64,000 nucleotides of DNA from Pseudoramibacter porci (lineage in GTDB: Bacteria; Bacillota; Clostridia; Eubacteriales; Eubacteriaceae), in assembly GCF_009696145.1 (NCBI RefSeq), contig NZ_VUMO01000004.1, positions 1 to 64,000 of the forward strand. Direction: 5' to 3'. Positions 24,699 through 34,212 of this stretch are shown one piece after another. The position numbers and the translations under genes were made by a program. Position 1 is the stretch's first letter. The number at the start of each line of letters is the position of its first letter. The notes beneath the pieces are model-generated. The model worked only from the letters and a program-made list of their open reading frames with translations. It did not search any database and was not told the origin of the DNA.

Positions 24699-27600
24699 AT
24701 GGATGAACTGACTCAGAAACAGCAGGCCTATCAGGCCTTGTGCAAAAAACATCATATCCTTTCAAAACGAGTGGAAATTTCCGAAAGTCAATGTGAATTG
24801 GCCTTTGTCTTTGAGACAGAGTCTGAATCCCAGCCCGACGCGGCCGGGATTCAGATGGAACTTTCCACTATTTTTGATTTTTCAAAATCGGTGACGGTGG
24901 TCCTCGATTCGAAAAAGCGGCGGGCAGATCAGGCCATTCCAGATTTGCCGCCGGTCGATTTCGACGCGCTGGCGCAAGAAATGCCGCCGGAGATGCCGGA
25001 CCTGCCGCCAGAAGATTTTGATTTAGCGGATGCCCCGCACCCCGAAGCAGACAGCGCGCACTTAACACCGGTAGAAGATAAAAAAGAAGCGAAAGAGAAG
25101 TCGCCGGCGGAGCAAAAAGTTGATGTGGCACAGCACAGCGCACCGTTTTCGGCACTCGACGCGCGCCTTCAGCAGGCACTGGCAGACAATCGGGAGATGG
25201 CCAGAAGGGCGCCGGCTGCCGCAAACGGCGCTTCGAAGGAGGGGAAGAAAACCGTCATCACAGGGCCGATGATCCTGGGCAAAAAATTCACCGTCCCGGT
25301 TGAAAAGATGGACGGTATCGATTTTGAAGACACACTGACCCACGACAAAAACCGCCACGGCTATGAAGGGGAGATCTTTTCCTTTGAAAGCCGGGAGCTG
25401 AGAAACGAAAAGCAGCTGCTCGAGTTTGCCGTCAGCGACCACACCAGCTCCATTGCCTGCAAAATATTCGCCGGGAAAAACGCTGAGGCCCTTAAGGATC
25501 GGCTGAAGAACGGCACATGGGTGCACCTTGAAGGCACCATTGCTTACGACGAGTACGCCCATGAAAAATTGCTTTCGCCGAAGGTCATCGAAGAAATTGA
25601 TCGGCCGAAGCGCACCGACGACGCAGACGAAAAGCGTGTTGAGCTGCACATGCACAGCCAGTATTCCGCGATGGACGCGGTGAGCAAAGTCAAAAAGATT
25701 GTCGCTCAGGCGAAGGATTTTGGGCACGACATCATCGGGATCACAGACCATGGGGTTGTTCAGGCTTATCCTGAAATTATGAAGGAAACCAAGGGCACAG
25801 ACGTCAAAGTTTTATACGGTTTAGAGGGCTATCTGGTCGACGACGGGGTCAAAATCACGACGGGCGAACAGGATGAGCCCTTTGACGGGGAATTTGTCTT
25901 TTTCGATTTGGAGACAACCGGATTTTATCCGGGACGCGACGCCATCATTGAAATTGCGGCGGCGCGGATCAAAAACAAACACATTCTCGACACCTTCCAG
26001 ACCTTTGTCAATCCTCACCGCAAGATTCCGGCGAAGATTACCGAGCTGACCAGCATTACGGATCAAATGGTGGCCGGCGGTCTCGAGGAAGCAGATGCGC
26101 TGCGCAAATTTCTGGAATACGCGGACGGCTGCATTCTCGTGGCGCACAATGCCAATTTCGATATGGGCTTTTTAAGCCTTGCAATGGCCAAATACCAGAT
26201 GCCCAACCATATCACCTACATGGACACCCTGGCGATGGCACGGACGTTGATTCCGTCTATCGCGCGCCACAATCTTAAAAAACTGGCCAGCTATTTTAAA
26301 ATCGACATGGGCCATCACCATCGGGCGATTGACGACGCGGTGTGCTCCGCCAAAATTTTTGTGCGTCTGATGGGGTTGGCGGAGGAACGGGATGTCCACA
26401 CGTCGACAGCGCTCAACAGCTTGATCGATCTGCAGCAGGTGATTAAAACCGAGCGGCCCTATCACGTGATCATTTACGCGAAAGACCAGGAAGGGCTCAT
26501 CGATCTGTACCGTCTGGTGTCCGCCAGCCACGTGAAGTATTTCTACAAAAAGCCGAGGATCCCGAAATCTCTGCTCGACGCGCACAGGGCCCACCTCTTG
26601 ATCGGCTCAGCCTGCGAGGCGGGCGAGCTTTACACGGCGATTAAAGAAAACGTGCCGAAGCACAAGCTCGACCAAATCGCGGACTTTTACGATTATTTTG
26701 AAGTTCAGCCTTTGGGCAACAACGATTTTATGGTGCGAAACGGCGATTTGACGCGGGACGATTTAATTCAGATCAACAAGGCTATCATTGACCTCGGGCG
26801 GGAAAAGCACAAGCTGGTCGTCGCCACCGGCGATGTTCACTACGTTTCGCCCGAGGATGCCCCTTTCAGAGCCATTCTCCAGGCCGGCCAGGGATATAAG
26901 GACGCCGATCAGCAGCCGCCGCTGTATTACCGTTCCACGGCAGAGATGCTCAAAGAATTCGATTATCTGGATCCGGAAGCGGCTTACGAATTGGTGGTCA
27001 CCAATACGCGAAAAGTCGCGGACATGATCGGCGACGTCAAGCCGGTGCCTGACGGAACGTTCCCGCCAGTTATCGAGGGGTCGGACGACGAAATCCGCGA
27101 TTCGGTCCATCAGCGCGCTAAGGAAATTTACGGCGATCCGCTGCCGGATATTGTGGCCGACCGGATTCACAGAGAACTGAAGTCCATCATCGGCAACGGT
27201 TATTCCGTGTTGTACCTCATTGCGAAAAAATTGGTTCAGCATTCCAGAGAATGCGGCTACCTCGTCGGCTCCAGAGGGTCCGTCGGGTCCTCGCTCGTCG
27301 CCATGCTCTGCGGCATCACTGAGGTCAACTCGCTGCCGCCCCATTACGTCTGTCCGAAATGCAAGCACACCGAGTGGTTTGACAGCACAAAAGTCGGCGT
27401 CGGCCCCGACCTGCCGGATAAAAACTGTCCGGAATGCGGCACATTGATGATCAAAGACGGGTTCGATATTCCATTCGAAACGTTCTTGGGCTTTAAAGGT
27501 GATAAAGAACCGGATATTGACTTGAATTTTTCCGGTGACAACCAGGGCGAAGCGCACAAATACACCGAAGTTATTTTCGGAAAGGGCAAGGTCTACCGAG

Positions 27601-28943
27601 CCGGCACCATTGCAACATTGGCGGATAAGACCGCCTTTGGTTACGTCAAGAATTACCTTGAGGAACGGGGCAAAGTCGTCAGCCGGGCGGAAATGGACCG
27701 GCTCATCGGCGGCGTCGCTGGCGTCACGCGGACGACCGGTCAGCATCCCGGCGGGGTCATGGTTGTGCCGAGGGACAGGGAAATCTATCAGTTCACGCCG
27801 ATTCAATACCCGGCCAATGAAAAGGAAAGTGGCACGCTGACCACCCATTTCGATTACCATTCCATCGAAGGTCGGCTGCTCAAGCTCGACATTCTCGGCC
27901 ACGATGACCCGACGATTTTGAAAATGCTAAAGGATATGACCGGTGTGGATCCGACGACGATTCCGCTGGATGACGAAAACATCATCAGTTTGTTCAAGGG
28001 GACAGAGGTGCTCAAACTTGTGGACGACAGCTTCGATATTCCCCTGGGCACCTGCGGGGTGCCGGAATTCGGGACCAATTTCGTCCGCAAGATGGTGCTC
28101 GACGCAAAACCGACCTCGTACGCCGATTTGATTCGGATTTCCGGACTGTCCCACGGGACCGACGTGTGGATTGGCAACGCGCAGACCTTGATCGAAAGCG
28201 GACAGGCGACCATCAAAGACGTCATCTGCTGCCGTGACGATATCATGCTCGGGCTGATTTCGATGGGGTTGGCGCCGGAACGCTCCTTCTGGATCATGGA
28301 ACACGTTCGGAAAGGGAAGGGGCTGCTTGACGACGAAGAACCTTACATGCGGGAGAACAATGTGCCGGATTGGTACATCGATTCGTGCAAGAAAATCAAG
28401 TACATGTTCCCGAAGGCTCACGCCGTGGCCTACGTTATGATGGCCTTCCGCATCGCGTACTACAAGGTGTACTACCCGCTGGCCTATTACGCGGCGTATT
28501 TCAGTATCCGCGCCAAGGAGTTTGACCTCCGCGTCATGTCTTCGGGTAAGGAAGCGGTACACCGCAAATTAGAGGAAATCCGTGCGCAGGGTAACCAAGC
28601 CAGCAACAAAGACCAGCAGCTTCTGGTCTCATTGGAACTGGCTTGGGAAATGTACTGCCGCGGGTATCGGTTCGGCAACGTCGATTTGTACAAATCGCAC
28701 TACAAAAATTTCAGAGTCGAGGGCGACGCGCTGATCCCGCCGCTGATTTCAGTGGACGGTCTCGGCGAGGTCGTGGCGAAAAACATTTACGATGAAGCGC
28801 AGAAGAAGCCGTTCATGTCGATGGAGGACATGCAGAACCGCGCCCATGTCAATAAGGCCAACATGGAAAAATTGCAGAGCTTCGGCTGTCTGACCAATCT
28901 GCCAGAGTCTAATCAAATGTCATTTTTGTCGATGATTGGATAA
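24699..28943 (+). CDS. polC: DNA polymerase III PolC-type alpha subunit
   Basis: Replicative polymerase of low-GC Gram-positives, with proofreading in the same chain. Order of domains in 1414 residues: N-terminal region and OB fold (to about 310), PHP domain split by the exonuclease (ELHMHSQYSAMD near 315), DEDDh 3'-5' exonuclease (FFDLETTGFYPGRD near 400; HHRAIDDA near 545), PHP second half, polymerase palm with GSRGSVGSSLVA near 858, a zinc finger (CPKCKH and CPECG, about 882-918), DIDLNFSGD catalytic acids near 935, and the C-terminal fingers and duplex-binding parts. Full length. The start is 2 bases after ispG. Confidence 0.98.
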   Translation: MDELTQKQQAYQALCKKHHILSKRVEISESQCELAFVFETESESQPDAAGIQMELSTIFDFSKSVTVVLDSKKRRADQAIPDLPPVDFDALAQEMPPEMPDLPPEDFDLADAPHPEADSAHLTPVEDKKEAKEKSPAEQKVDVAQHSAPFSALDARLQQALADNREMARRAPAAANGASKEGKKTVITGPMILGKKFTVPVEKMDGIDFEDTLTHDKNRHGYEGEIFSFESRELRNEKQLLEFAVSDHTSSIACKIFAGKNAEALKDRLKNGTWVHLEGTIAYDEYAHEKLLSPKVIEEIDRPKRTDDADEKRVELHMHSQYSAMDAVSKVKKIVAQAKDFGHDIIGITDHGVVQAYPEIMKETKGTDVKVLYGLEGYLVDDGVKITTGEQDEPFDGEFVFFDLETTGFYPGRDAIIEIAAARIKNKHILDTFQTFVNPHRKIPAKITELTSITDQMVAGGLEEADALRKFLEYADGCILVAHNANFDMGFLSLAMAKYQMPNHITYMDTLAMARTLIPSIARHNLKKLASYFKIDMGHHHRAIDDAVCSAKIFVRLMGLAEERDVHTSTALNSLIDLQQVIKTERPYHVIIYAKDQEGLIDLYRLVSASHVKYFYKKPRIPKSLLDAHRAHLLIGSACEAGELYTAIKENVPKHKLDQIADFYDYFEVQPLGNNDFMVRNGDLTRDDLIQINKAIIDLGREKHKLVVATGDVHYVSPEDAPFRAILQAGQGYKDADQQPPLYYRSTAEMLKEFDYLDPEAAYELVVTNTRKVADMIGDVKPVPDGTFPPVIEGSDDEIRDSVHQRAKEIYGDPLPDIVADRIHRELKSIIGNGYSVLYLIAKKLVQHSRECGYLVGSRGSVGSSLVAMLCGITEVNSLPPHYVCPKCKHTEWFDSTKVGVGPDLPDKNCPECGTLMIKDGFDIPFETFLGFKGDKEPDIDLNFSGDNQGEAHKYTEVIFGKGKVYRAGTIATLADKTAFGYVKNYLEERGKVVSRAEMDRLIGGVAGVTRTTGQHPGGVMVVPRDREIYQFTPIQYPANEKESGTLTTHFDYHSIEGRLLKLDILGHDDPTILKMLKDMTGVDPTTIPLDDENIISLFKGTEVLKLVDDSFDIPLGTCGVPEFGTNFVRKMVLDAKPTSYADLIRISGLSHGTDVWIGNAQTLIESGQATIKDVICCRDDIMLGLISMGLAPERSFWIMEHVRKGKGLLDDEEPYMRENNVPDWYIDSCKKIKYMFPKAHAVAYVMMAFRIAYYKVYYPLAYYAAYFSIRAKEFDLRVMSSGKEAVHRKLEEIRAQGNQASNKDQQLLVSLELAWEMYCRGYRFGNVDLYKSHYKNFRVEGDALIPPLISVDGLGEVVAKNIYDEAQKKPFMSMEDMQNRAHVNKANMEKLQSFGCLTNLPESNQMSFLSMIG

Positions 28944-28964
28944 AATCGGCGGTTGTGTTACAAT
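28936..28964 (+). promoter_or_regulatory. Promoter overlapping the end of polC
   Basis: TTGGAT (28936-28941), 17 bp, TACAAT (28959-28964). The -35 box lies across the polC stop codon. It drives the carboxypeptidase gene at 28998. Confidence 0.7.
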
Positions 28965-28997
28965 AATTAAAAGATTACACAGAATGAGACAGACCAT

Positions 28998-29753
28998 ATG
29001 AGAACAAAACAGCAAAATGCAATCATCCTTAAGCGGCGTCAATGGCTGCTCATTGGGCTTTTGATGCTGATTGTTTTTCTCAGCACGGCAAGCTTGCATT
29101 TCATCAAGGAACAATCATCGCGTCACCAGACTCAGAATAAAAAAAAGACCGTCCCCGTCGTCACGTTGAATGACAAGACGGCAGAAAGCGGATCGATCGA
29201 ACAGCTGGTCAACAAAGAACACCCGCTTCCATCGAACTACGTGCCTTCGGATTTGGTCGATCTGTCGCTAAAAAGCGTGCGGCCTGTTCGCATGCGAAAA
29301 GAAGCGGCAGCAGCACTGACTAAAATGTTCGATGCGGCCAGCCGTGATGGCATTACGTTGTCGGCCAACTCGGGTTACCGGTCATATGCTGACCAGAAGA
29401 CGATTTTTGACCGGCACGTTCAGAATATGGGAGAGGCGAAAGCCAACGCCATTTCTTCTAAACCGGGGGAAAGCGAGCATCAGACCGGCTTGGCTGTGGA
29501 TTTGACCTGCGCCGAACTGAACGGCGATCTGCAGGAAACCTTTGCGAATACCAGTGCGGGCAAATGGGTAGCTGCCCACGCTCAGGATTACGGCTATATC
29601 ATTCGATTCCCAAAAGGGTCGGAAAGAATTACCGGTTACACGTACGAACCGTGGCACCTGCGCTACATCGGTGTGGATTTGGCGAAAAAGGTTAAAAAAA
29701 GCGGACTCTGTTACGAAGCCTACCTCAATAAATACGGAAAACAGGCGAAATAA
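28998..29753 (+). CDS. VanY-type D-alanyl-D-alanine carboxypeptidase
   Basis: Zinc D,D-carboxypeptidase that trims the terminal D-Ala of wall peptides outside the cell. One N-terminal membrane helix (about 14-34) anchors it. The VanY (M15B) domain follows: SGYRSYADQ (about 123-131), zinc ligands in SEHQTGLAVDL (about 157-167; His and Asp) and EPWHLRYIG (about 216-224; catalytic Glu upstream and His). The 251-residue size is normal for the chromosomal housekeeping form; no vancomycin resistance genes are nearby. It has its own promoter and terminator. Confidence 0.92.
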   Translation: MRTKQQNAIILKRRQWLLIGLLMLIVFLSTASLHFIKEQSSRHQTQNKKKTVPVVTLNDKTAESGSIEQLVNKEHPLPSNYVPSDLVDLSLKSVRPVRMRKEAAAALTKMFDAASRDGITLSANSGYRSYADQKTIFDRHVQNMGEAKANAISSKPGESEHQTGLAVDLTCAELNGDLQETFANTSAGKWVAAHAQDYGYIIRFPKGSERITGYTYEPWHLRYIGVDLAKKVKKSGLCYEAYLNKYGKQAK

Positions 29754-29784
29754 TAACGGTCAGTGCATTGCACTGACCGTTATT
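29752..29784. terminator. Bidirectional terminator-like hairpin
   Basis: A perfect 14-bp inverted repeat, AATAACGGTCAGTG with CACTGACCGTTATT, around a 5-base loop. T runs are short on both sides. It lies between convergent genes and probably ends both. Confidence 0.8.
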
Positions 29785-29807
29785 TGTCGGTTAAAATTAC
29801 GAAATCA

Positions 29808-30329
29808 TTATTTATTTTCAATGAGACTCTGCATCACCGATGCGTAAATTTCCTGGGTATGCCGCTTCCAGTGTTCGCACAGCGCCAGCGCCTGAGCCTT
29901 ATCCGGACAGGAGACGGTCAGCCGCATCAAATTGATGTTGTTTTCGACCAAACTCAGCGTAACTTGGTAGTCGTCCGGGCTGGCTTCCTCGTATGTGGCG
30001 TCGGTACGCGTTTCTTTAAAAATTTTAGATTTGTTGTTTTTAATGAAAGCCGAGAGCATCTCCCGGGTGAATTCCGGCACCCGGTCGCCCAGCTGCTTGA
30101 CCATTTGGCTGCCCTCCGGCGTGATTAAAAGCTTGGCGTCGGCGCTTTCATCGTGAATGAGATTTTCGCCGATGAGCTCATCGATGTCGACTTGAATGTC
30201 GATGTAGCGCATCTGAAGATTCTGGACAATGATGTAGGCGAGCTGCTCGCGGCTTAATCCGGTTTTGATTTTATTGAGCACATATAATATAATAAGTTTA
30301 TCTTCTGTTTTGTGTTGGAAATTTGCCAT
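29808..30329 (-). CDS. DUF4364 family protein
   Basis: Cytoplasmic 173-residue protein of the DUF4364 family, common in Clostridia and of unproven function. The N-terminal part (TEDKLIILYVLNKIKTGLSREQLAYIIVQ, positions about 5-33) looks like a winged-helix DNA-binding fold. The remainder is an alpha/beta domain with a regular DDYQVTLSLVENN strand. The start at 30329 has GAGGAG 8 bases upstream; a GTG three codons earlier is too close to that site. An extended -10 promoter (minus strand) lies at 30372-30377. Probably a regulator, by fold only. Confidence 0.8.
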   Translation of the reverse strand: MANFQHKTEDKLIILYVLNKIKTGLSREQLAYIIVQNLQMRYIDIQVDIDELIGENLIHDESADAKLLITPEGSQMVKQLGDRVPEFTREMLSAFIKNNKSKIFKETRTDATYEEASPDDYQVTLSLVENNINLMRLTVSCPDKAQALALCEHWKRHTQEIYASVMQSLIENK

Positions 30330-30371
30330 CTGGCGCACTCCTCTTTATGGACTTGCTGTTCCAGCGCTCCT

Positions 30372-30377
30372 ATTATA
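30372..30377 (-). promoter_or_regulatory. Extended -10 promoter of the DUF4364 gene
   Basis: On the minus strand TGGTATAAT gives a perfect -10 with the TGn extension. No good -35 box is seen at the proper distance. It is 43 bases upstream of the start codon. Confidence 0.6.
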
Positions 30378-30440
30378 CCATATCAAGGGGGCACTGACAT
30401 GAAACATTAATTAAGAAAACTGTTCAGAAGGAGAACAAGC

Positions 30441-31793
30441 ATGAAATATCAAATACCCGGGATTTTGCCTGGTTCTGTTCTCGAAGAAATGGGCGTCGAA
30501 CCCGGGGATTTTTTGGTGTCCATCGATGGCAGCCCCGTCATCGATGCGCTCGACGTCGAATTTTTCCAAGCTGATACTGAGCTGACCGTAACCATTGAAA
30601 AACAGAATGGCGAAATCTGGGAATTGGACATCGAAAAAGACACCGACGAGCCCTTGGGCGTGGTCGAGCGAAATGCTGGGCAGATCAGGCGGTGCACCAA
30701 CCAATGTGTCTTCTGTTTTATCGATCAGATGCCGCCCGGTATGCGCGACACGCTCTACGTCAAGGACGACGACGAGCGCATGTCCTTTCTCTACGGCAAT
30801 TACATCACGCTCACGAATTTGAGCCCGGAGGAAAAGGAACGTATCGTCCGCTATCACATCATGCCGATTAATATTTCCGTCCACACCACGGAGCCTGAGC
30901 TGCGCTGCGACATGCTGCACAACCGCTTCGCCGGCAATATTCTCGAGGAGCTTCAATTTTTTAAAGATCACGAGATCGCGATGAACGCGCAGATCGTGCT
31001 CTGCCCCGGCTGGAACGACGGGGACCATCTCAAAAAAACCCTGACCGATCTCGCGGGCTTTTATCCGCAGCTCAAGACGGTATCGGTCGTGCCCATCGGG
31101 CTGACAAAATTTAGGCAGGGCCTTCCGGAAATGCCTGAGGTCAATCGCTCCAAGGCGATGGAGACCCTTGCAATCATAGAAGACATTCAAAATAAAATGC
31201 TTGAGCGGCATCAGACACATTTTGTGTATCCGGCCGATGAATTTTTCCTGAAGGCCGATGTACCCATTCCGGACGCGACGTATTACGAGAGCTTTAACCA
31301 ATTGGATAATGGGGTTGGTATGTTGGCGGCCTTCAAACAAGAGGCAGCGGACACGATTGAAAAGCTGGCTGCCGAGCAGTCAAAGGCAGCGCCCGCACAC
31401 ATCGGCATTGTCACGGCACATTTGGCGGCGTCGATGATGCGTGACATCAGCGCGGCCATCACAAAGAGGTGGCCCAACGTGACGTTTTCGGTATTTGATA
31501 TTGAAAACCGCTTTTTCGGCGAGGCCATTACGGTTTCCGGCCTGATGACCGGTCAGGATATTCGCGAACAGATGCCAGAGGCGGTTTTGTGTGACCGGTA
31601 TTTTGTTCCAGAAAATGCGGTCAAGTATCAAACCCATTTGTTTCTCGACGACATCACCATCGAGGATTTGGAAGAAAAATGGCACCGCCCAGTGGAAATC
31701 GTGCCGACTGACGGCCGAATTTTTGTGAAACGCGCGCTGAATTTGCCCGCGGCGGATTCCGACAGTGGGCCAGGCTATGAACCAGAAAAATAA
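30441..31793 (+). CDS. DUF512 PDZ-radical SAM protein
   Basis: Three parts in 450 residues: an N-terminal PDZ-like domain (about 5-65, PGSVLEEMGVEPGDFLVSIDG), a radical SAM core with CTNQCVFCF (Cys near 85, 89 and 92), and a C-terminal DUF512 domain (about 220-430). The family is widespread in Clostridia and some Cyanobacteria; the reaction is not known. It stands 12 bases before der, the usual neighbour, so a role linked to ribosome assembly or membrane lipid supply has been suspected from context only. AGAAGGAG precedes the ATG. Confidence 0.88.
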   Translation: MKYQIPGILPGSVLEEMGVEPGDFLVSIDGSPVIDALDVEFFQADTELTVTIEKQNGEIWELDIEKDTDEPLGVVERNAGQIRRCTNQCVFCFIDQMPPGMRDTLYVKDDDERMSFLYGNYITLTNLSPEEKERIVRYHIMPINISVHTTEPELRCDMLHNRFAGNILEELQFFKDHEIAMNAQIVLCPGWNDGDHLKKTLTDLAGFYPQLKTVSVVPIGLTKFRQGLPEMPEVNRSKAMETLAIIEDIQNKMLERHQTHFVYPADEFFLKADVPIPDATYYESFNQLDNGVGMLAAFKQEAADTIEKLAAEQSKAAPAHIGIVTAHLAASMMRDISAAITKRWPNVTFSVFDIENRFFGEAITVSGLMTGQDIREQMPEAVLCDRYFVPENAVKYQTHLFLDDITIEDLEEKWHRPVEIVPTDGRIFVKRALNLPAADSDSGPGYEPEK

Positions 31794-31805
31794 TAGAGGT
31801 CAATT

Positions 31806-33131
31806 ATGAAACCAATAGTAGCGATTGTCGGCAAGCCAAATGTAGGCAAGTCGACCTTATTTAACCGTCTCGTCGGCGACCGCGTCGCGATCGTCGAGGA
31901 CACACCGGGCGTCACCCGAGACCGCATCATTGCGGATGCAGAGTGGCAGAATCATCACTTCACGCTGGTAGACACCGGCGGGATTGAGCTTAAAACCAAT
32001 AACACGATCAAACGACAGATGCGTGCCCAGGCTGAGGTGGCCATCGATATGGCTGATCTGATTTTGATGATCGTTGACGGCCGCGAGGGCATGACGGCGG
32101 CGGACGAAGACGTTGCCGGTATGCTGAGACGAAACAGTAAAAAAGTAGTCCTGGCGGTCAATAAATTAGATTCAGTGAAATTGGAGAGCAGTCTGTACGA
32201 GTTCTACAATTTGGGTCTTGGTGATCCGATTCCAATTTCTGCAGAACAAGGCCTTGGTCTTGGCGATTTGCTCGACGTGGTCATCGAATGGACCGAATCG
32301 ATTTACAACGAAGATCAAGAAGAAGACGATAGCCTGAAAATCGCCGTGGTCGGCAAACCCAATGCAGGCAAATCGACGCTGGTCAATCGCTTGATCGGTG
32401 AGGAACGCATGATCGTCAGCGACATTCCCGGTACGACCCGCGACGCCATTGATACCAAGGTCGAGCACGACGGCGTCGAATACACCTTTATTGACACGGC
32501 GGGGCTTCGAAAGAAAAAGAAAATTTACGACGATGTCGAGCGCTACAGCATCATCCGCGCTATTGCCGCGATCGATCGGGCGGACGTGGTGCTGATGCTG
32601 GTGGATGCCAGTGCCGGAATCACTGAGCAGGATGCAAAAATTGCCGGCATTGCACACAATCGATTCATCCCGACGATTTTTCTTGTGAATAAATGGGACG
32701 CCATTGAAAAAGACGAAAAGACCGTTCAGAAAATGACCAAGGATGTTCGAAATACCCTGAGCTTCATGACTTACGCGCCGATGCTTTTTATCTCGGCCAA
32801 AACAGGGCGGCGGGTTGACCAGATTTATAAAACCATTGCGTACGTGGTCGCCCAGAGCGAAAAACGTATTCCGACGTCGAAATTCAACGAAGCTCTCGTC
32901 GATTTTGTAGCGATGAAGGAACCGCCGTCACAAAATGGGCGCCGCTTGAAAATTTATTACGGCTCCCAAACCGGGATCAAGCCGCCAACTTTTGTGATCT
33001 TTGTTAACGACGGCGCGCTGATGCATTTCTCGTACAAGCGTTATCTGGAAAATAAAATCAATGAAACCTTTGATTTTGACGGAACGCCCTTTAGATTGTT
33101 TATTCGGGACCGCAAACAAGAGGACGAATAA
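31806..33131 (+). CDS. der: Ribosome assembly GTPase Der (EngA)
   Basis: Essential GTPase with two G domains in one chain that helps 50S subunit maturation. G domain 1: GKPNVGKST (8-16), DTPGVTRD, DTGG, NKLD. G domain 2 from about 178: GKPNAGKST, DIPGTTRD, DTAGLR, NKWD. The C-terminal KH-like domain (about 350-441) ends with PFRLFIRDRKQED. At 441 residues it is complete. AGAGG precedes the ATG. The gene ends at a terminator whose stem also encodes the C-terminus of the convergent gene. Confidence 0.98.
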   Translation: MKPIVAIVGKPNVGKSTLFNRLVGDRVAIVEDTPGVTRDRIIADAEWQNHHFTLVDTGGIELKTNNTIKRQMRAQAEVAIDMADLILMIVDGREGMTAADEDVAGMLRRNSKKVVLAVNKLDSVKLESSLYEFYNLGLGDPIPISAEQGLGLGDLLDVVIEWTESIYNEDQEEDDSLKIAVVGKPNAGKSTLVNRLIGEERMIVSDIPGTTRDAIDTKVEHDGVEYTFIDTAGLRKKKKIYDDVERYSIIRAIAAIDRADVVLMLVDASAGITEQDAKIAGIAHNRFIPTIFLVNKWDAIEKDEKTVQKMTKDVRNTLSFMTYAPMLFISAKTGRRVDQIYKTIAYVVAQSEKRIPTSKFNEALVDFVAMKEPPSQNGRRLKIYYGSQTGIKPPTFVIFVNDGALMHFSYKRYLENKINETFDFDGTPFRLFIRDRKQEDE

Positions 33132-33145
33132 ATAGGTATCCCTTT

Positions 33146-33181
33146 GAGAAGAGATAGATTGTTTATCTCTTCTCTTTTTTT
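33146..33181 (+). terminator. Terminator of der, overlapping the convergent gene end
   Basis: GAGAAGAGATA (33146-33156) pairs with TATCTCTTCTC (33164-33174) and is followed by seven T. The right arm contains the stop and last codons of the minus-strand gene that ends at 33163. Confidence 0.85.
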
Positions 33182-33690
33182 ATGGGAAGGTGAGGAAAAA
33201 GTTTGGCGAAAATCAACCCCGTGAGCAGGCCGATGGGAACAGCGGCGAGCACGAGAAAGGGCAGGTAGGACAAAATCAGATGGATGTTTTGAATGACGAT
33301 AAAAGCCACTGTCAGCTGCCCGAGATTGTGAGCGATGGCGCCGAACACCGAAATGCCGTAAGCTGAAAACAAAGGCTTTTCCCGTTTGCGGTTGACCGCG
33401 GCGAGCAGCCCCATGATGAGGCAGCTGATCCACCCACCGGCGAGGGAATAGAGGATCGTGGAGAGATTAGCGAACATGAAACCTGTCAAGAGCACCCGAG
33501 CGGTGACGATGCCGAAGGCCACGGGCAAATTAAAAATGGCGAGGGCCAGCATCGTGACGATATTGGCCAGGCCAAGTTTGATGCCAGGGATGGGGATAAA
33601 GGCCGGAATGAGAGATTCGACGTAGCCGAGGATCGCGGCGGCCGCGGTCAGCAGGGCGATGATAACCATTTGGTGAGTGCTACTTTTCAT
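33163..33690 (-). CDS. Gx transporter family protein (heptaprenyl diphosphate synthase component I-like)
   Basis: Integral membrane protein of 175 residues with about five or six helices. PGIKLGLANIVTMLAL and VTARVLLTGF are typical of the Hpre_diP_synt_I/Gx transporter family, related to ECF S components. The old name (HepS) is misleading; a small-molecule or quinone-related uptake role is suspected. It overlaps the NusG-II gene by 11 bases, a pairing seen in many Clostridia. Its last five codons (KKEKR) lie in the der terminator stem. Confidence 0.85.
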   Translation of the reverse strand: MKSSTHQMVIIALLTAAAAILGYVESLIPAFIPIPGIKLGLANIVTMLALAIFNLPVAFGIVTARVLLTGFMFANLSTILYSLAGGWISCLIMGLLAAVNRKREKPLFSAYGISVFGAIAHNLGQLTVAFIVIQNIHLILSYLPFLVLAAVPIGLLTGLIFAKLFPHLPIKKEKR

Positions 33691-34042
33691 CCGCTACCTG
33701 TCCCTTTGGCACGACGGTCAAAATCAGTTTGTGGGGCAGACAGACGATAGTCTCGCCGTTTTTTGAAATTTTGCGGCTGTTGACACAGACTTGATTTTTG
33801 CAGTCGGCTTTTGTGACGTCAGCCTTGCCGTTTTTGATGACAATGGTGTTGGTGCCGTATTTACTGTGAATGGTCTCGCGGTGGTTTTGGGACAGGGGCA
33901 GCACGCAGATGACTTTTCGATCTTGTTCAACGCGGAGCACCAGCCGTCTGTTGTCGACGGTGCGGTAAATGCCGATGGCAATGAAGATCAGCATCCCGGC
34001 GATGACGATCCAGCGAATAATGTTTTTTTCAAACGTGGTCAT
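33680..34042 (-). CDS. NusG domain II-containing membrane protein
   Basis: 120 residues: one N-terminal helix (about 9-27), then an extracytoplasmic NusG-II (PF07009) domain with SKYGTNTIVIKNGKAD and a paired-cysteine motif, DCKNQVCVNSRKISKNG, then CLPHKL. Such proteins are usually next to the Gx transporter, as here, and in some genomes beside flavinyltransferase genes; those are not in this window. The two genes form one minus-strand operon. Function unknown; the three cysteines suggest a redox or metal role, by inference. Confidence 0.85.
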   Translation of the reverse strand: MTTFEKNIIRWIVIAGMLIFIAIGIYRTVDNRRLVLRVEQDRKVICVLPLSQNHRETIHSKYGTNTIVIKNGKADVTKADCKNQVCVNSRKISKNGETIVCLPHKLILTVVPKGQVADEK

Positions 34043-34069
34043 AAAATCTCCTGTTTTTTAAAAAATGTC

Positions 34070-34098
34070 TTGACAAATTTTAGAATTAAGATTATTAT
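34070..34098 (+). promoter_or_regulatory. Promoter of tRNA-Leu
   Basis: Perfect TTGACA (34070-34075), 17 bp, TATTAT (34093-34098). An overlapping TATAAT at 34096 would give a 20-bp spacer. The tRNA starts 15 bases later. Confidence 0.85.
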
Positions 34099-34113
34099 AA
34101 TGAAGTCGTCGAT

Positions 34114-34199
34114 GCGAGAGTGTTGGAATAGGCAGACAAGCACGTTTCAGAGGCGTGTGTACTTCGTACGTACGGGTTCGACTCCCGTCTCTCGCACCA
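34114..34199 (+). tRNA. tRNA-Leu (anticodon CAG)
   Basis: Class II tRNA with a long variable arm (TGTACTTCGTACGT). Acceptor GCGAGAG pairs with CTCTCGC, the anticodon loop is TTCAGAG on the stem CACGT/GCGTG, and CCA is encoded. A single-gene unit with its own promoter and terminator. Confidence 0.95.
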
Positions 34200-34212
34200 T
34201 TTGCGAATCAAC

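Noticed and set aside
26763-27902. Long minus-strand open frame (379 codons) inside polC
   Set aside because: It lies wholly inside the conserved polC gene, has no ribosome binding site and its translation resembles no family; long antisense frames are common in GC-rich coding DNA.
28998-29753. Vancomycin resistance function for the VanY-like gene
   Set aside because: No vanHAX or vanRS genes are near; chromosomal VanY-type carboxypeptidases are common housekeeping enzymes.
30411-31340. Minus-strand open frame of 309 codons opposite the DUF512 gene
   Set aside because: The plus-strand gene has clear PDZ and radical SAM motifs; the antisense translation has none and no start signal.
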